DNA of 64,000 nt from Flammula alnicola (Eukaryota > Basidiomycota > Agaricomycetes > Agaricales > Strophariaceae), in NCBI GenBank assembly GCA_015499995.1, contig JADNRV010000145.1, positions 1 to 64,000 on the forward strand, in the 5' to 3' direction. The position numbers and the translations under genes are program-made. Under the pieces are notes generated by a model. It made no database searches, had not been told where the DNA came from, and saw only the letters and a program-made list of their open reading frames with translations. Shown piece by piece: positions 47,249 through 60,703 of the stretch; position 1 is the first letter of the stretch; each line of letters starts with the position of its first letter.

Positions 47249-50200
47249 TCATCTGGCCTTTTGCTTGCCTTTACTTCTAGATGGCAGGCAACATCGACGG
47301 AGACATTCAATGATATCTTGTAAATCCTCATCGGCCGAGTCCCATAGTTGAAGATCAGACATAGTCTTGATCTCGTCTTTGATAGAATCGATGCGGTCGT
47401 TATAGCCATCTGATGTGCTGGACAGCGAAATTACGGACAGTTCCAAATCAGTGGCGGTTTTGAAGATAATTTCATGTCTGTGAAGGCATGGATTAGGAAC
47501 TTCAGGATGAACTTGAACATATATATCGAAGAGAATAGACCTTCTGTCTTCGTCAAATTGGCCATTGGATAGTTTGCCCCAGTAATCGTCGGCGTTGAAC
47601 GGCAGAATCAAAGCCTTATGAAGGCTGCGACGTAGGGAGTCGAACGCCTTCTCCCGATCTTTAATCTGCTCCTGCAATTAGCAATGCCGGGTAAAAGAAA
47701 ATGAGAGGAACATAAGAAATACAGAGGCTTTCGCTGAATATTCAGCCTCCCAGAATAGATTTACTTCAGGTAGATCGAACGGAGGCGAGACTAGGAGCGA
47801 GAACTCTTTTAGAGAGAGTTTTGGATGAAAGAGAAATGTTCTTACTCTCTCTGTCATCCATTGGCACATCATCCAATGTATCTTCATCAAAGTATGAATC
47901 TGGAACCTCTGGAATCGCAGCAGGTTGAAGTTTGGGTAGTTTCGCTCTCGAAGTGGGTATTGGTTGGGGAGGTTGCGATTTTGGAACAGGCGCAGGTGGC
48001 TGGGGTAATGCTGTCGAGTCGTGCTTGGCTGAAGAGCGTACGAAGGACGGCGGCTTAAACGGCTTGGATAGCATGGAAGCTGATCCGAATGGTTTCGTCA
48101 CTGATAAGAAGACATTCAGTTGGGGGGAACGTACATAGATTTAAAGTGATACTCACCCAAGGCAGGCACAAGGGCTACTTTTGGTTTCTTTGATGAGCTT
48201 TCAGGGAAGTCAGAGGCACGGCGCTTCTGCGCGCCGGAGGAACCCATTGCTGACAGATATCCCCTCTCGCCTTGCCTGGCGAAATTGTTTGTTTCGCGTC
48301 CGTTAGAAAAAGGCTGCGGCGCGAGACTGTCGACGTTGTTTGGTCGTGAAGGTACATTGGTCGTGGCATCTTTCTCCGACGATAATTTTGATACCCTAGC
48401 CCTGGTCTTCTCCGGGTATTTGCATATCTGAAATACGAGAGTCAGAGGAGAAATGAATTAAATCAAATGATGCCTACATCACACATTCGATTACAGTAGA
48501 TTTTCAGAGTTGCGGGTCATTTTCATCAATAGTTTCGCCAAAATATCGGCAGACAGACTACGCGTCTTCAAACCAGGTTCGTATGATCGGTAGAAAGGAT
48601 GAGCTTACCACATGGCGACATATCGTAGTACTCTCTGCGAATTTGATTAACTGGAGAGACAGAGAAAAAAGCAACTTGAGAGATAACAATTTAGAGCAAA
48701 ATAAATATAGACCCACTGCTTCGAGGCTCCCAGACGCCCGCTGCGTAGGAGTCGGTCCATCCTCTTCGTCCTCTCGGATACGACTGGGATTTCCGGGTCG
48801 GACCAACTGTTTCACTCTGATGACATCTTCGCGCGCTATGAACGCCCAGTTAGCGATTTGGCTAGAAAGCTTGAAAGTTTGTAGCGCACAGTAGTAGAGG
48901 ATACACTTCGAGGGCTGTTCGAGGGAATTGCTTGTAAGGTGCAAATTTAACACGTCAAAGGCAGTGGAATCTCACATAACCATCCCGACCAGCACGGCCT
49001 AAATCAACCGAGTTTGAGATATGCAGGCAATGGCAAAAAGGAATGACACTAGCCTGTTTCCTGGTAGTACCCTTCGCAAAATACGCCTCAATATTATCAA
49101 TGTTGAGTTGGACAACGAAGTACTTGCCTTCAAGACTCTTGGGTAGATCATAATGAATGATATATCTGGACGAGCCGTAAATATCATCCATTCATAAAAA
49201 AAAAACATAGGACGAAAGAATACCTTACGTCACCCTTATCGATTCCCATTCCAAAGGCTATCGTTGCTATGACCTGCATATTGAGGTCATTAGGCATCCA
49301 CGAAGACAAGAATGAATCGCGATTTCACTTACTAGATCCACAGCACCAGCTTCACCAGAAACCCCATTCGTCCACCCTTTCAAGGTCCTTTCAAGCGTTG
49401 CAGAGCTGAGATGCAAAATGTCAGCTGATGAAACGCCTCTCTACATATACCATATACAAAGAAGAAAACAACCCACGGGATGCCGCGATGATATGGTCTC
49501 GCATTTAATCCCTTTCCGCGAAGATACGCAGCCAGATCATCGCACGTCTTACGATATCGACAATATATAATCCCTGAGGACGCCTGACCCCGTCGCCGGT
49601 ACAGGGTGGTGATATAATCGAAGATATCCGCCATTTGATTCAGTGGTTCCGGATTAGATAGATATCGAACCTGGATATAATATCCATAGGCATTTAGTAG
49701 CGTAGACAATAGCGAGTTCCGCACCTCGTAAAAGAGATTGACGCGGTTGAAGGGGTGCAGAGCGACGAAAAGGCGACTTTCGTCCAGATGTAAGCTCTTG
49801 ATGATATCCTTCCGCACTCTGCGAGCAGATATTGTACGAGGTTCAATAAGCCATAGTGGATTCTTGAGACTTACCCATCTGTAGCCGTAGCCGTCAAGGC
49901 CATGATTGGGACGTCAGGATAACGTTCACGGAACTTTCCAATACGTCGGTATTCTGCACGAAAGTTATGCCCCCATTCCTAGGTTATGGATGGTAAGCAT
50001 CGGAAGACATGAATAAAGATATGAGATCGGCTAACTGAAATACAATGGGCCTAAGAAGACACTGTCAGAAGCAATAATCAGGACAGCATAAGGGTGTTTG
50101 TTTACTCACTTCATCGACCACAAGTCTATTGAGATTATGGTGTTCATACACCACATCCAATAGTTCCATAAAATCCGCGGTACATAGCTTCTCCGGGGTG

Positions 50201-51203
50201 ACTTTTAGCAGTTTCTCTGCATCAGCACCTCAAGGTAGGGTAACGCGATGTAATGCTCACGGTATAAAAGTTTAATAGGGGTATCGTATAGCTGTAACTG
50301 CCTGCATGTCTAGGTGGCTTTAGTACACTAGAAAGAAGTGAGGTCGTAAAAGATGTTACCTCTTCTTTCTCCCTGTAGAGTACCTGAGACGAGAGCGATG
50401 CGACTTCAATGTTCTTCTCGCGTAATTGTCAATTTCTATTGAAGTGGTTCATTCAAATGTAATAATGAAGTGATCAAATACACGACTCACGATTATGCAT
50501 TAGAGCTTAAGGGGTAGAAAGTATTAACCTTCTGAAAGATTTATCGGAAGGGACGTACTCTACCTAACAGGGGAGAAACGACGACGGACAGGCCTCGCTA
50601 TAAGGAAAGCATATTAATGACCTTAAAAAAACTACGATTAACGGTTGGTCCATGCCTTATCAGCGATGGCAGGTATCTGAAAGCATAGGCTCTAAAAGAA
50701 ATTTCAGAAGGAAGACCGTGATATAACTATGGGGATCATACCTTTCCCATTCCAGTAGGCGCCACTACCAGAACGTCGGAACCTTTGGCAGAGGTAAGCA
50801 ACGCATATCAAGTGGTATGCAGCCATAAACTCACCGCCATATGCAGCTTCTACGATCTCCCTTTGCTTCCCTTTGAATTTATCATGCCCAAAAACTATGG
50901 AGGGGTCAGTCCTTTGATCAATTCATGATGTTGAGCAACGCCTTACCCTGCGTCAAGACTCTAGAGTTCTTTCTGAGTCAGAATTTGAGGGTAAAACTTT
51001 GCAGCCTACCGTGTGCAATTGTCCGAGTCCTTGTTATTCAAGAGTTCCGTCGTCTGTTTCTTGACAGTTAGTCGGTTTGGGGTGGCTTCTGACGAGTTTG
51101 CATGACTCGATACTAGTCCTCGGATAGCGGGTGATGTGGCCAGGCTCGAGGTGTTGGATCCGGGCTGGTCCGAATTGTATCCAATGTCCGCATTTGCTTT
51201 CAT
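47249..51203 (-). CDS. RecQ-family DNA helicase
   Basis: ATP-dependent 3'-5' helicase acting in recombination and replication-fork repair. Start ATG 51203. Motifs in order: Walker [12 protein letters not shown], motif Ia [12 protein letters not shown] box VVDEAHCIS followed by EWGHNFR, motif [65 protein letters not shown] across four exons, and a RecQ zinc-binding segment (CRHVAICKYFG, CKIYCDVC). A long basic/proline-rich C-terminal tail follows, ending SKGKQKAR. No HRDC domain was recognised. The YYQETG motif is encoded by an 18-nt microexon (49054-49071) between two GC-AG introns. Gene symbol not assigned, since SGS1-type and short RecQ forms cannot be told apart here. Confidence 0.92.
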
Positions 51204-51493
51204 GATCGTGAATCAAGGGAGGCTATTGTGACATCGGAGACGTAGAATACTGGGGTAAGGTGGCAGGTTGGGTCAAGTTCAGAAATTATTGGTTGATCCG
51301 CGTGACATATACGGACAGAAATGACGCGTAAAGGTGTGATGTGACCGATCGCGCATCCCGGCCCGGCTCAGGAATTACATAACAAGTTCAATGTTGTGTG
51401 GGCAAGGTTTGCATTCAACCCATAAAGTTTCGACGAAAGAAACAATTTCGATGATATATTTGAATTTACTATGAGGCATTTCTAGTCTCTAGC

Positions 51494-52571
51494 TCAAGCT
51501 AAAACAGTTGGGAGACCCGCAAGTTTCATTTTAACGCCGATTTCGAACAGGTAATCTAGGCACTGTCACGCAATTGAATAAAATGCTCTGCATGGAAAAC
51601 ATAAATAATACCTCTGTTTGCGTCTTGGCCTTTTCCCAGTCAGTACCTTCGAGAGTTCGGTTAATGAGACTCATAAATCGGAGAGAGTGACAAAAAACCC
51701 ACCCCAGACATAAACGCCGTGTCTACGAACGAGCACACCTGCAGCATTAGGATATTTTACCATGGCCTCGGCCATGCTATCCTTGAGATCTTCTTCATTT
51801 GGCGTGTTCTCGATTATGGGTAATTCCAAGGTATCGAGATACGACAGCGCGGGTCCAGTTCCTCCAACTCGAACACCTTTGATCATCTAGAATAGAAAGC
51901 TCAAACAAAAGCTTGTTAAGAAAGCCTGTGATCCTGTACCTCCTTCCAGTAATGTCATCAGTACATGGAAGCACCAATATTTAGCAGATCCACTAACTTG
52001 ATGTGAAATTGTGAACACAGGTCCAGACCAAAGAAGAGTAGCCATCACGGCATGCTGTGAGTGTGTGTGAATGCAACTTCCTGCATCGCGAAGATCGAAA
52101 GAATTCCAGAACAGTGGTGTGCAAGCAGATTCCTTGAGATTCAGTGCGGGCCGTCGGAGAAATACTCGGTCGGTATGAGGAGAAGGAGCTGACTGTGGGT
52201 ACGGAAGGACGAATATGTGAGTGGGTTCGATGCGCTCCTTCTGACGCCAGATGGTGCGATGTACACCTTGTCACTGCAAGAATACGTTTAGCGGATCGAC
52301 GTTGGGCATCGAAGCCTTACCCAACCCGAATACAAATTCCTCCACCTGTGCCCGTCACCCAGCCAAGCTACGTTGAGTCAGGACAATTAGAATGAGAATC
52401 GATGAACAGAACGAAGGTAATTACCTGATAGAATGAGCGACAGAGTTCTGGTATTAAGTTTGCAGGCTACTTCATCGTATCAGACCCTGATGAGTCCCAA
52501 AGTCGCGCAACCGATCTCACATGCAATGGGTCAGAAGAGAGGACCAAGCTATCAGAACTTTCGGACGACAT
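51494..52571 (-). CDS. MDE1: Methylthioribulose-1-phosphate dehydratase
   Basis: Zinc enzyme of the methionine salvage pathway, class II aldolase fold; it dehydrates 5-methylthioribulose 1-phosphate in the cytosol. Exons read [88 protein letters not shown], then the zinc-binding [43 protein letters not shown] and [25 protein letters not shown]. This is full length for the family. The two histidines of HTHSQH and the later RRHGVYVWG histidine are present. Start chosen at ATG 52571, the usual short acidic N-terminus. No oddity seen. Confidence 0.94.
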
Positions 52572-53181
52572 CGCATTCAGCTTCGGAGGGCCCTCAAGGG
52601 AAGATGCAGGGGTATGGGTCAAAGAGAAACCAATGAATGATCGAGAACAGATTTCATGCTGACGTTCGGACAACGCCGAAGAAAATGGCTCACATTGTCA
52701 CCAAATCACGCCATGTGGTCTCCCGACAGCTCCCGACTCGGGGACGAGCAACGACTTGACCTAACTGCAACACTGCATTCTTTTTCCATTCAACCACCAA
52801 CACGTATGCCTGCCAAATTGGATCTATGGCTGCTCAGAACTGGAATTTTTATACCGGTTTTCCTAAAGAAAAATGGCGAGTAATAGCGACCAGAAGTGCA
52901 CTAAGTAGCTATAGCCCGGTGGCCATCCAACTTCCCTATCAGACTGGCTACGAACCCATCAAGCAAGTAAGTATGCCACGTACCATACAAATTTCCATGC
53001 TTCATGCGAGGCTTGCTCTCTGGGGCACATGACGAAACCTACCGTACTATCTCGTGGACATGGCCGTCGTGCTCTCTGCATCCCGTGGCTGCTCTCGAGC
53101 TTCGCCGCGGTCCGTGTCGCCACCGACAAAATTGTTTATAACGAAGGAAAATATGACACTTTCCTTGCAATTTTTACGGCT
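52572..53181. other. Divergent promoter region MDE1 / alpha-galactosidase
   Basis: About 600 bp between divergent starts. Open frames here look like chance or leader sequence. No distinct motif identified. Confidence 0.45.
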
Positions 53182-55835
53182 ATGTTGTCCTGGTCTTGGA
53201 TCTATTTCGGGCTTTCCCATGTTTGGAGTGCCCTCGCTCTTGATAACGGGCTTGCAACTACCCCGCCAATGGGATGGAACCCGTATAATGCCTTTTTGTT
53301 AGTGCTATTTATGTCGCTCTTATCAAGATGTACTCAATTCCTGAAATCATTCTGTTACAGGTGTACAACCACCGAATCACAGTACCGAGCTGCGGCACAA
53401 AGTTTGGTTAGCTTGGGCTTGAAAGATCTGGGCTATAAATATGTAAACCTGTGAATTGAGTTCGCTCCATCCTTCTAACCAAAGGACTGATATCGACCTA
53501 TGACAGTGATTGTGGATGGCAGGGAAAGACACGAAACTCAACTGGCGGTTTTACTTGGGACACCACCACAATTCCTTCTGGGATCCCAGCTTTGTCCTCT
53601 TTCATTCATGGTCTAGGTCTGAATTTCGGAGTTTACTCCGATGGGTAAAAATCTGTTCTCGCTTCTAGTTTCATTGAATTTTTGCTGATATTCTGTGATG
53701 ATAGTGGAGTGTTCGCATGCGATTTCGTCGGCGGTAATGCACACTATCTTGGTAGCTTGAGTCATGAGACCGATGATGCTGCAACATTCGCTTCTTGGGG
53801 AGCAGATTACTTAAAGGTACGAAACCTACTCATCTATTATAATAATTTTTTCTTTAAATCATTTTCGCCAGTACGACAATTGTTATGCTGGTAAGATATA
53901 CCCTGCAAAACTGACCGGAAAACACCTCACGTACCATTTTTATGCCTCAAGTGAACTCGACTGACTTTGTGGACTTCAACCCCCCTATTTCGGTTCGTGA
54001 TTAATGCTGTTCTCATGATGAAAACTCACTTATTTGATAGATTGAAGTACGGCATCCACTCATCCGCACATGACTATTTTTTTGAAAGGTGAACTAGGCA
54101 CATTATGTCACGATGCGCGATGCTTTGGCAGCGACGAAAAGGCCTATTGTGTTTTCGATATGCGAGTGGGGTGTCCAAGGTTTGTCATATCTTGATCATT
54201 GCTAGGTCTTAATAGCTAAAGGGTTGACGCAGATCCTGCTAGATGGCCAGCTAGCAGCGTTGGCAATTCGTGAGTCTGGAAGGTCACCCATACGCCAATC
54301 TCCTGATATAGCTCTTCTTTCTTCTCTTTCATTAAGCTGGAGGATCTCGTTAGTATATTTTTGTTGTTGTCTTTCGCCACCTTGCTGAAACCCTAAAATT
54401 AGGAACGATATAGGACCCCCTCCATCTTGGGACAATTTTTTAGAATCATCAACCAATTGGTGCCTATCACGCAATTCACCGAACGGGGAGGATGGAATGG
54501 TGAGCGATTTGAGCCAAAAAGATAAGTCTGAAATCAGAGAGTTGATTTTTCTGGTGCTGTATTAGATCTTGATTTGCTTGAAGTCGGAAATGCAGGACTA
54601 ACCCTGCGAGCAACAAACTCACTTTGCATTCTGGGCGCGGCAAAGTAAGCTTCTTTCCTTCTCATTACTCTATATGCTGATATGTTATTACAAATTATTA
54701 TCGCTGCATTTAGATCGCCTCTATTTATCTCGACTGACATAACCAATCATCGACACAAACACTTAACATTCTGAAAAACGAAGGATCATTGCATTGAATG
54801 TCAGTAGTACGATTCTTTATCCGACATCATCACTGGTTCCGTGTCTTGATAGCCCCTTAGTAACTGATTCTGCCCTTCTAGCAAGATCCTCTCGGAGCAT
54901 CGATCAACTTCAAGCGTCGCTATACGAACGATCACGATGTCTGGGCTGGGCCTCTAGCTGACGGATCAACGGTTGCGGGTGAGCTTGTTCACCCTTGGTA
55001 TTTGACCCAGAAGGCGGGGTTGACAGCATCGATAAGTTATCATCAACTGGCAGAACACTTCTAGGTCTCTCACCGTCAACCTTGCCGATGTTGGGTTCTC
55101 CTCGGCAACTGCGACAGACCTTATCACCGGATCGAGCCTCGGGAAAGTCAAGGAATCGTGAGTCGGGATAGATTCCGCTGCAGCTATTCCTGAGAACCTT
55201 CCGAACTTAGTGTCACCGCAACCGTCGCGGCTCACGGTTGTGTGGTCTTGAAATTAACGGGCGGCGTTTCCTCTCCCGCTCCAGCCATTACTTTCTACGA
55301 TGCAGCCGCCTCCACTAGCACCCTTTCTGGAGGCGCTAACACCCGCGTCGTGAATTCCACCATCACCGTCGTAGGCTTCGTTGGCGAAGGCGGCACGCTG
55401 TCATTCAATAATGTCGACGGAGGGGCCTTAGGTGGAACGAAGTTGCTCTCATTCGACTACATCAACGGAGACTTTGTCTTCAGCAACACCGACTGCTCGA
55501 ACTGCCGCAATGCGTTTATCAGCGTGAACGGAGGTACTCCAGTTCAGGCACAGATGCCCATTTCTGCTCAGGTGGGTTTGTGATTTGACGTTTGTTTGCC
55601 CCAATTTTACCCTATTCGCATGGTCTTTGCCTTTCACCGTTGTTTTGGATTTGAATCTATCCCCGGTGCTGACAAACATTGCTCCTCGTGCCGCAAACAA
55701 TAGAGTTGGGATATCTTGTTCTCGGGATACCTTGTGTCTTTGCCGGGATTCAATCCTGGCAAAGCGAATACCGTTCAGATTTCCAACCCAAGCGGATTTA
55801 CACCAGATTTCTACCGCCTTGGGGTGTCGGTGTAG
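53182..55835 (+). CDS. Secreted GH27 alpha-galactosidase with C-terminal CBM35-like domain
   Basis: Releases terminal alpha-1,6-galactose from galactomannan and raffinose-type sugars outside the cell. The ATG at 53182 opens a signal peptide (MLSWSWIYFGLSHVWSALAL) before DNGLATTPPMGWNPYNAF; an upstream frame would add an unlikely leader. Conserved segments: DCGWQG, FGVYSDGG, WGADYLKYDNCY (Asp of KYDNC is the nucleophile), CEWGVQ, WRISNDI (Asp predicted acid/base), GGWNDLDLLEVGN, FAFWAAAKSPLFIS and LNQDPLGAS. A beta-rich C-terminal domain follows, starting GGVSSPAPAI and ending TPDFYRLGVSV, resembling CBM35-type modules attached to fungal GH27. At least ten short introns. No break noticed. Confidence 0.92.
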
Positions 55836-56282
55836 AGTGAGTACTGTGTACTATGTAGCCGTTGGTCAATTTCGCGGGAATCGAATTTGAGAACCTTGGC
55901 GTCTGTTTATGGTAGTGGACAGCCACCACATGTAATTATGGCCTCGGAGATAAAGTGCATGGTAGGCGAGTATATCGTTCGATACACGTAGTATTCATAT
56001 ACGGACTACGGTTCGAGCATCAACTTATTATTTCTAAAGGTGATGACGGAAGGCGCCTACAAGAAGACTGACTATTACAACAAATGTCGTACAGACGATG
56101 AAGATAGAAAGGAAACAAGGGACCCATAGCAGCAGTGAAATACAAATTCAGACATAGCAAAGTTAGAAAGCACAAGATATCTGAAATGATTCGGTCAGCG
56201 TGAGCATTTGATGGAGTGCGGAGAGAGAAGTATAACTACCATACAGACTTGACTCGAATTACCGGGGAATACAATCGTTGAA
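55836..56282. other. Intergenic, convergent 3' ends
   Basis: Lies between the stops of the alpha-galactosidase and PAS genes. Nothing recognised. Confidence 0.45.
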
Positions 56283-57918
56283 TTAAGAGGCCCGACGGAG
56301 AATGACCATCAAGCCATCCGAGTGGGCGGAAAAAATCGCATCAACCTCGAATTGCTCAGAGGCCTCTACTGGGGGCGAAGTCGGCTGCCGTGCCCTCGAC
56401 GAGGTGAGACTCGTCGGCGAGCGCGGGTTAACGTTGTGCCGTCCTGAGCGGCCATGGGGCCCTCTTCCACTGGTCGACCCGTGTCTATGTCGTGATCGCG
56501 TAGGCTCTGGCATTCGGGATCTGATGCGGGTCAAGAACGATGATTAAAAAACGAGTCAGTATAGCGTTTACGGAATGAAGCCAGTCAGCTGGCAGACAAA
56601 AGATTTACACTGAATCTCGACCTTCCGTAAGGAGCATAAATTTTCCAAAGCCAAAGCCCCCGTCGCTTGGCTGGCCTTTCTCATTGACACCCCACCCTTT
56701 GACACAATTTATCCAGCTCCTCACGATCTCTTCATCCTTTTTGGCGACGAAATCGTAGAAACTCCGACCGATAGCGGATGTCGTCGAAATGAGGAGGTCA
56801 TTGGAGCAATACATAATGGTGCAGCCCATGCTGAAACGATCGAGGATTAAAGCCGTGCGGAAGGACTTGTTCGATAAGTGGTTAAAGGTAATAGTTACGG
56901 GCCGTCGTTCTGGCGAGACGCTAGAGCTGTGCTCGGAAGAAAATGAACGACGTCTCCCTGGGCTTCGTGAGCCCCGCGGACTCCGACTGCCCCAAGACGA
57001 GGTCGATGGCGATGGGGACGCGGGTAGGGCCATCGCTTCCGGGATCGGACTAGGAGGCATAGGAGACGGATCGTGCCAACGCTGTGAAAAAGATGCTAAG
57101 GTTAGTTCAAGATTCAGGAGAAGCGATCTGGCGAGAAGAAGGAAGAGCTGACCCGAAACTCAAAGTTAGCGGCGCTTGGAGTGATCACTGTGATTTCCTG
57201 GGCAGTGGAAGCATTATGCAATGCCTTTGCACCTGGACTTGCGAAAGAAACGCTCCCGACCAAAACGTTGTGTACGACGGTACTGGAACAGAAAGAGAAA
57301 ATATGAGCATCTGTGCTGGTCAGAGTCCGTGAGAAATGAAACATACCGCGACTGCAAGTAATGAATTTGGTAAAATAATCAGTCGACCGAATGGGATGAC
57401 AGGTTTGGTATACCCACTACGCCACACAAAATATATCCTTTGTAGGGATCTTTATGCTTCATGCGCAAGTATACCAGAACCGCAGCTTTGTCCTGCTGGA
57501 TGGTATCACTAGAAATCAAGACCATAACCGATCAATGTACATCGAAGTCTGACGGTATCCTGCTCACTAATGGAGTTGTTTCACTCTTGGGAATTCGTCG
57601 GGATGTACCAGCTCAAGGGATGGCCTGCCGATGAGTTCATGAGGCTCGAAACCTATGTAGAATTTTATCTGAGATGAAGGTGATCATAGAGAGAGGGTGA
57701 ACCCACCAAGAAGGTCTTGCACTGAATCAGTCATGAAGAGCCATTTGGCCTGAAAAGAAATCAGTCACCCCATGCTCGATGTCTCACTACTTGCAAGGAG
57801 TTACCTCTTGTGAAAAATCGACGATTCCGACTACAAGTTTCGTTTATTAGTCATGCGTAAGCAAGGTACGAGAAGCGAAAAACTCACTAAAGGATAGACA
57901 GGGTGTTGGGGCATTCAT
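56283..57918 (-). CDS. PAS-domain protein
   Basis: Predicted sensor or signalling protein with one clear PAS fold. Start ATG 57918 gives MNAPTPCLSF, spliced to IGIVDFSQ, then AKWLFMTDSVQDLLGFEPHE, LIGRPSLELVHPDEFPRVKQ, DTIQQDKAAVLVYLRMKHKD and SSTVVHNVLVGSVSFASPGA. A proline/serine-rich linker follows, then NHLSNKSFRTALILDRFSMG with ISTTSAIGRSFYDFV, which looks like a second, diverged PAS-like segment. A short C-terminal piece ends VDAIFSAHSDGLMVILRRAS. No kinase, GATA zinc finger or LOV cysteine motif was seen, so it is not a white-collar protein. The ligand is unknown. Confidence 0.83.
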
Positions 57919-58551
57919 TGCAAAAGCGTTGACAGCTCTGCTTGTGGCAAATCGAGAAGAAAACGGGGATGAGAAGGGGAGAGGCGCGCAAGGGCTCGGA
58001 CTACTGTGATAGCGAAGAAGAGCAAAAGATGGGCAGAGAGTGATGGTACATCCAAAGCCAGGTCCGTACTTTATTCGAACCTTCTTTAACACTTCGCAGG
58101 CCCGGCTTCCTAGTTAAATTTAAATAATTAGCCAGATTCAAATCTAAATCTAAAATTCCCCAGAGTTCCGTCTAGCAGTTGCTTCTCGTTAAAACCACAG
58201 TTTTGGCGGCCGACGCTATCGTCTTACCAAGGTTCCTGTCAAAATCACTGTTTTTAGAACCCTCTCGAGTCAGCAAAACAGACCTTGTGATCCTTCTAAA
58301 TTTGTTGCCTCGTAATTCTAACCACTTTCGTGTCTTTTCTCGTGCTGAAAGCAGCTATTTTCCAGGAGTTGCGTTTGAACGACATTTAACGGGAACAAGG
58401 AAGAGCAAGATTACAGAGATTCCAGGGATCTCGCATTTTTGTTCAGGACTCGGCAATCTAGATTTGTCGTTACCGATCTATGTATTCGGATCTGTGACTA
58501 TCTGTGATCAACAAAACTTTTGTTCACAGTTCCTGTGCCGTCACTGGCACA
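57919..58551. other. Divergent promoter region PAS gene / TRM61
   Basis: About 630 bp. A weak open frame spans 58179-58613 but has no recognisable protein and runs into TRM61 in another frame. Confidence 0.45.
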
Positions 58552-60531
58552 ATGTGGTCCACAGCTCGCGAAGTTGCTGCTGGCGACACCGTTATTATCT
58601 GGCTCGTAAGTAAGTTACTTATCTGACCGTATACGTTATACTTACGTGAAACATCAGACACGAGACCTTGTCCAACCGCTGGTTATCACACCTGGCAAAG
58701 ATTTCAACACGAAATTTGGCAACTTCAAGCAGGCAGACTTTGTCGGCGTGCCCTACGGTTCGAAAGTGCCATCTCGGACAGGAAAGGGATTCATACATAT
58801 CCTAAGACCCACGCCTGAACTATGGACGCTTGCTCTTCCTCATCGGACGCAAATTCTCTACCTGGCGGATATCGCTTTCATCACTTCCTATCTCAACATT
58901 TGCCAAGGGAGTAAAGTCATTGAAGCAGGTATGTATCTTGTATTTGTTTCTGTTACAATCCTTTCTTTTCCATGCGACTTGAATCTCTCGTGATTGTTGA
59001 GGTTCTTGATTATAAGTCGACATTGTTTTTGGCGTATGTCGTGAAGAACAATTTCTTTTTAGCTCTTCGTGCGCTACAGATTCTCCACTTTCTTGCCTCG
59101 ATTTCAAAGCCCTCCCGAAGTCTGACATCGGAAAGTTTTCTGACTACTTCTTTGAATTGATAGGTAAGCTTCATTTGACACCGACTCGTCTCACGACACG
59201 ATTAACCTAACCTCTTCTCCTTGGGGACCCGAAGGCACAGGATCAGCATCATTTTCACATTCAGTGGCCAGGAATATTGGCTTAACGGGACATTTGTGGT
59301 CGTACGAGTTCCACGAGGCGAGATTTCTCAAGGCTAGGTTTGTGCATTTAGCTCGATTCAGTTAAATGGCTGCCTTTGACAACAATCTCAGGGAAGAGTT
59401 CACGAGACATGCAATGGACGATGTTGTGACGATTCAACACCGAAATGTCTGCAAGGACGGGTTTACGATTGTTGACGAGGCTGACGCTGGTATGTGACGT
59501 GCATCGGACTTTCCACCCATCGTACTCAGGCTATGCATGTCAATAATTCAGTTTTTCTTGATCTACCCGCACCCTGGGATGCCGTTGAGCACGCAAAACG
59601 GGCACTACGAGTAGGTTAATTCCCCGACTTGACTTAGCCTGCTGTTCTAATTTCTATTCCATTTTACAGAAAGACCGCATCACACGAATATGTTGTTTCA
59701 GCCCATGCATGGAGCAAGTCCTGCGTACCGTAAACGCATTGAATGAAGCTGGATTTACGGGTAAGCCACCCCTTTTACTCTTGCTGTCCTTACGTCCTTT
59801 CTCTTCGGTATTTCCCCCCTTTTCTTTTCTTTCTTTTCCTTTCAATTCACACGTCACTTTCCATCCGCTGACCATCCGTGGCGCTCTGCTGTCTACCAGA
59901 AATAACGATGTACGAAACCCTCCAACGACCGATCGAGGTATTCCAAATACCGCGTTTGCAGTCCATATCGACTTTATCGGAGAAGCTCAAACAGTCCGAA
60001 CTAAAACGTGAAGAAAAGCGGTTACGACAGATCGCTGCTAATAAATCCGCCGCCGCAGCTGCGGCCAACGCTAAGCGGAAGCGGGAGGTTACGGATGACG
60101 ACCCCGACAACAATTCTGCCTCAACAGAAGTTGGCGAAGGAAGCACCACGAGCCATAAGCGGGTGAAGACGGACGACGAAAATGGATCTGGGAAGCAACC
60201 CGATTCTGTCCTGAGTAAGGAAGAGGATCTGGGGGATAGCCCGATGAAAGAGGAAGATATGAATCATTTGCAGCTCGCCATGGACGTGTCGGAAAAAACA
60301 GGGATGATACCGCCGGAGGGTGGCGATTCCTCACCAACAGCCCCCACGCCACTAGCTGCAATTCTAGTACCGACAACACCAGCCACCAAGGTCAATGTCT
60401 CCAAAGTCCTGCCCGAAGTTCGCGGACACACTTCCTACCTCACTTTTGCATGCCTCATCCCGATCCCAGTGTCTCCTGCTGTTGCCCCTCCTCCCGAACA
60501 GCCCGAACAGCCCGAGAACGCTACATATTAA
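58552..60531 (+). CDS. TRM61: tRNA (adenine-58-N1)-methyltransferase catalytic subunit
   Basis: Catalytic half of the nuclear Trm6-Trm61 complex that makes m1A58 in tRNA using S-adenosylmethionine. Start ATG 58552 ([18 protein letters not shown]). Conserved: the [20 protein letters not shown] segment, the SAM loop [17 protein letters not shown] spanning an intron of about 305 nt, [20 protein letters not shown], the catalytic-site [28 protein letters not shown] and [10 protein letters not shown]. The long C-terminal tail is lysine/acid-rich low complexity ([25 protein letters not shown]), typical of fungal versions. It is convergent with RAD4. No defect seen. Confidence 0.93.
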
Positions 60532-60703
60532 GTTAACCCATACGCTGTACATTACAATTTTTTCGTCATCTCCCTTTTCTCATAGAAAACAGGGCCTCTG
60601 GGTGCCGTTGTGGGGACAATAGGTTTATATACATTGACTAAGATTACGACGGCCTTCGATGCTAAGTGGCAAGATGGGATATCTAGAAAGGAAATATGCT
60701 GCG

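Noticed and set aside
58179..58613. 144-codon plus-strand frame before TRM61
   Set aside because: Overlaps the TRM61 start in another frame and shows no family motif.
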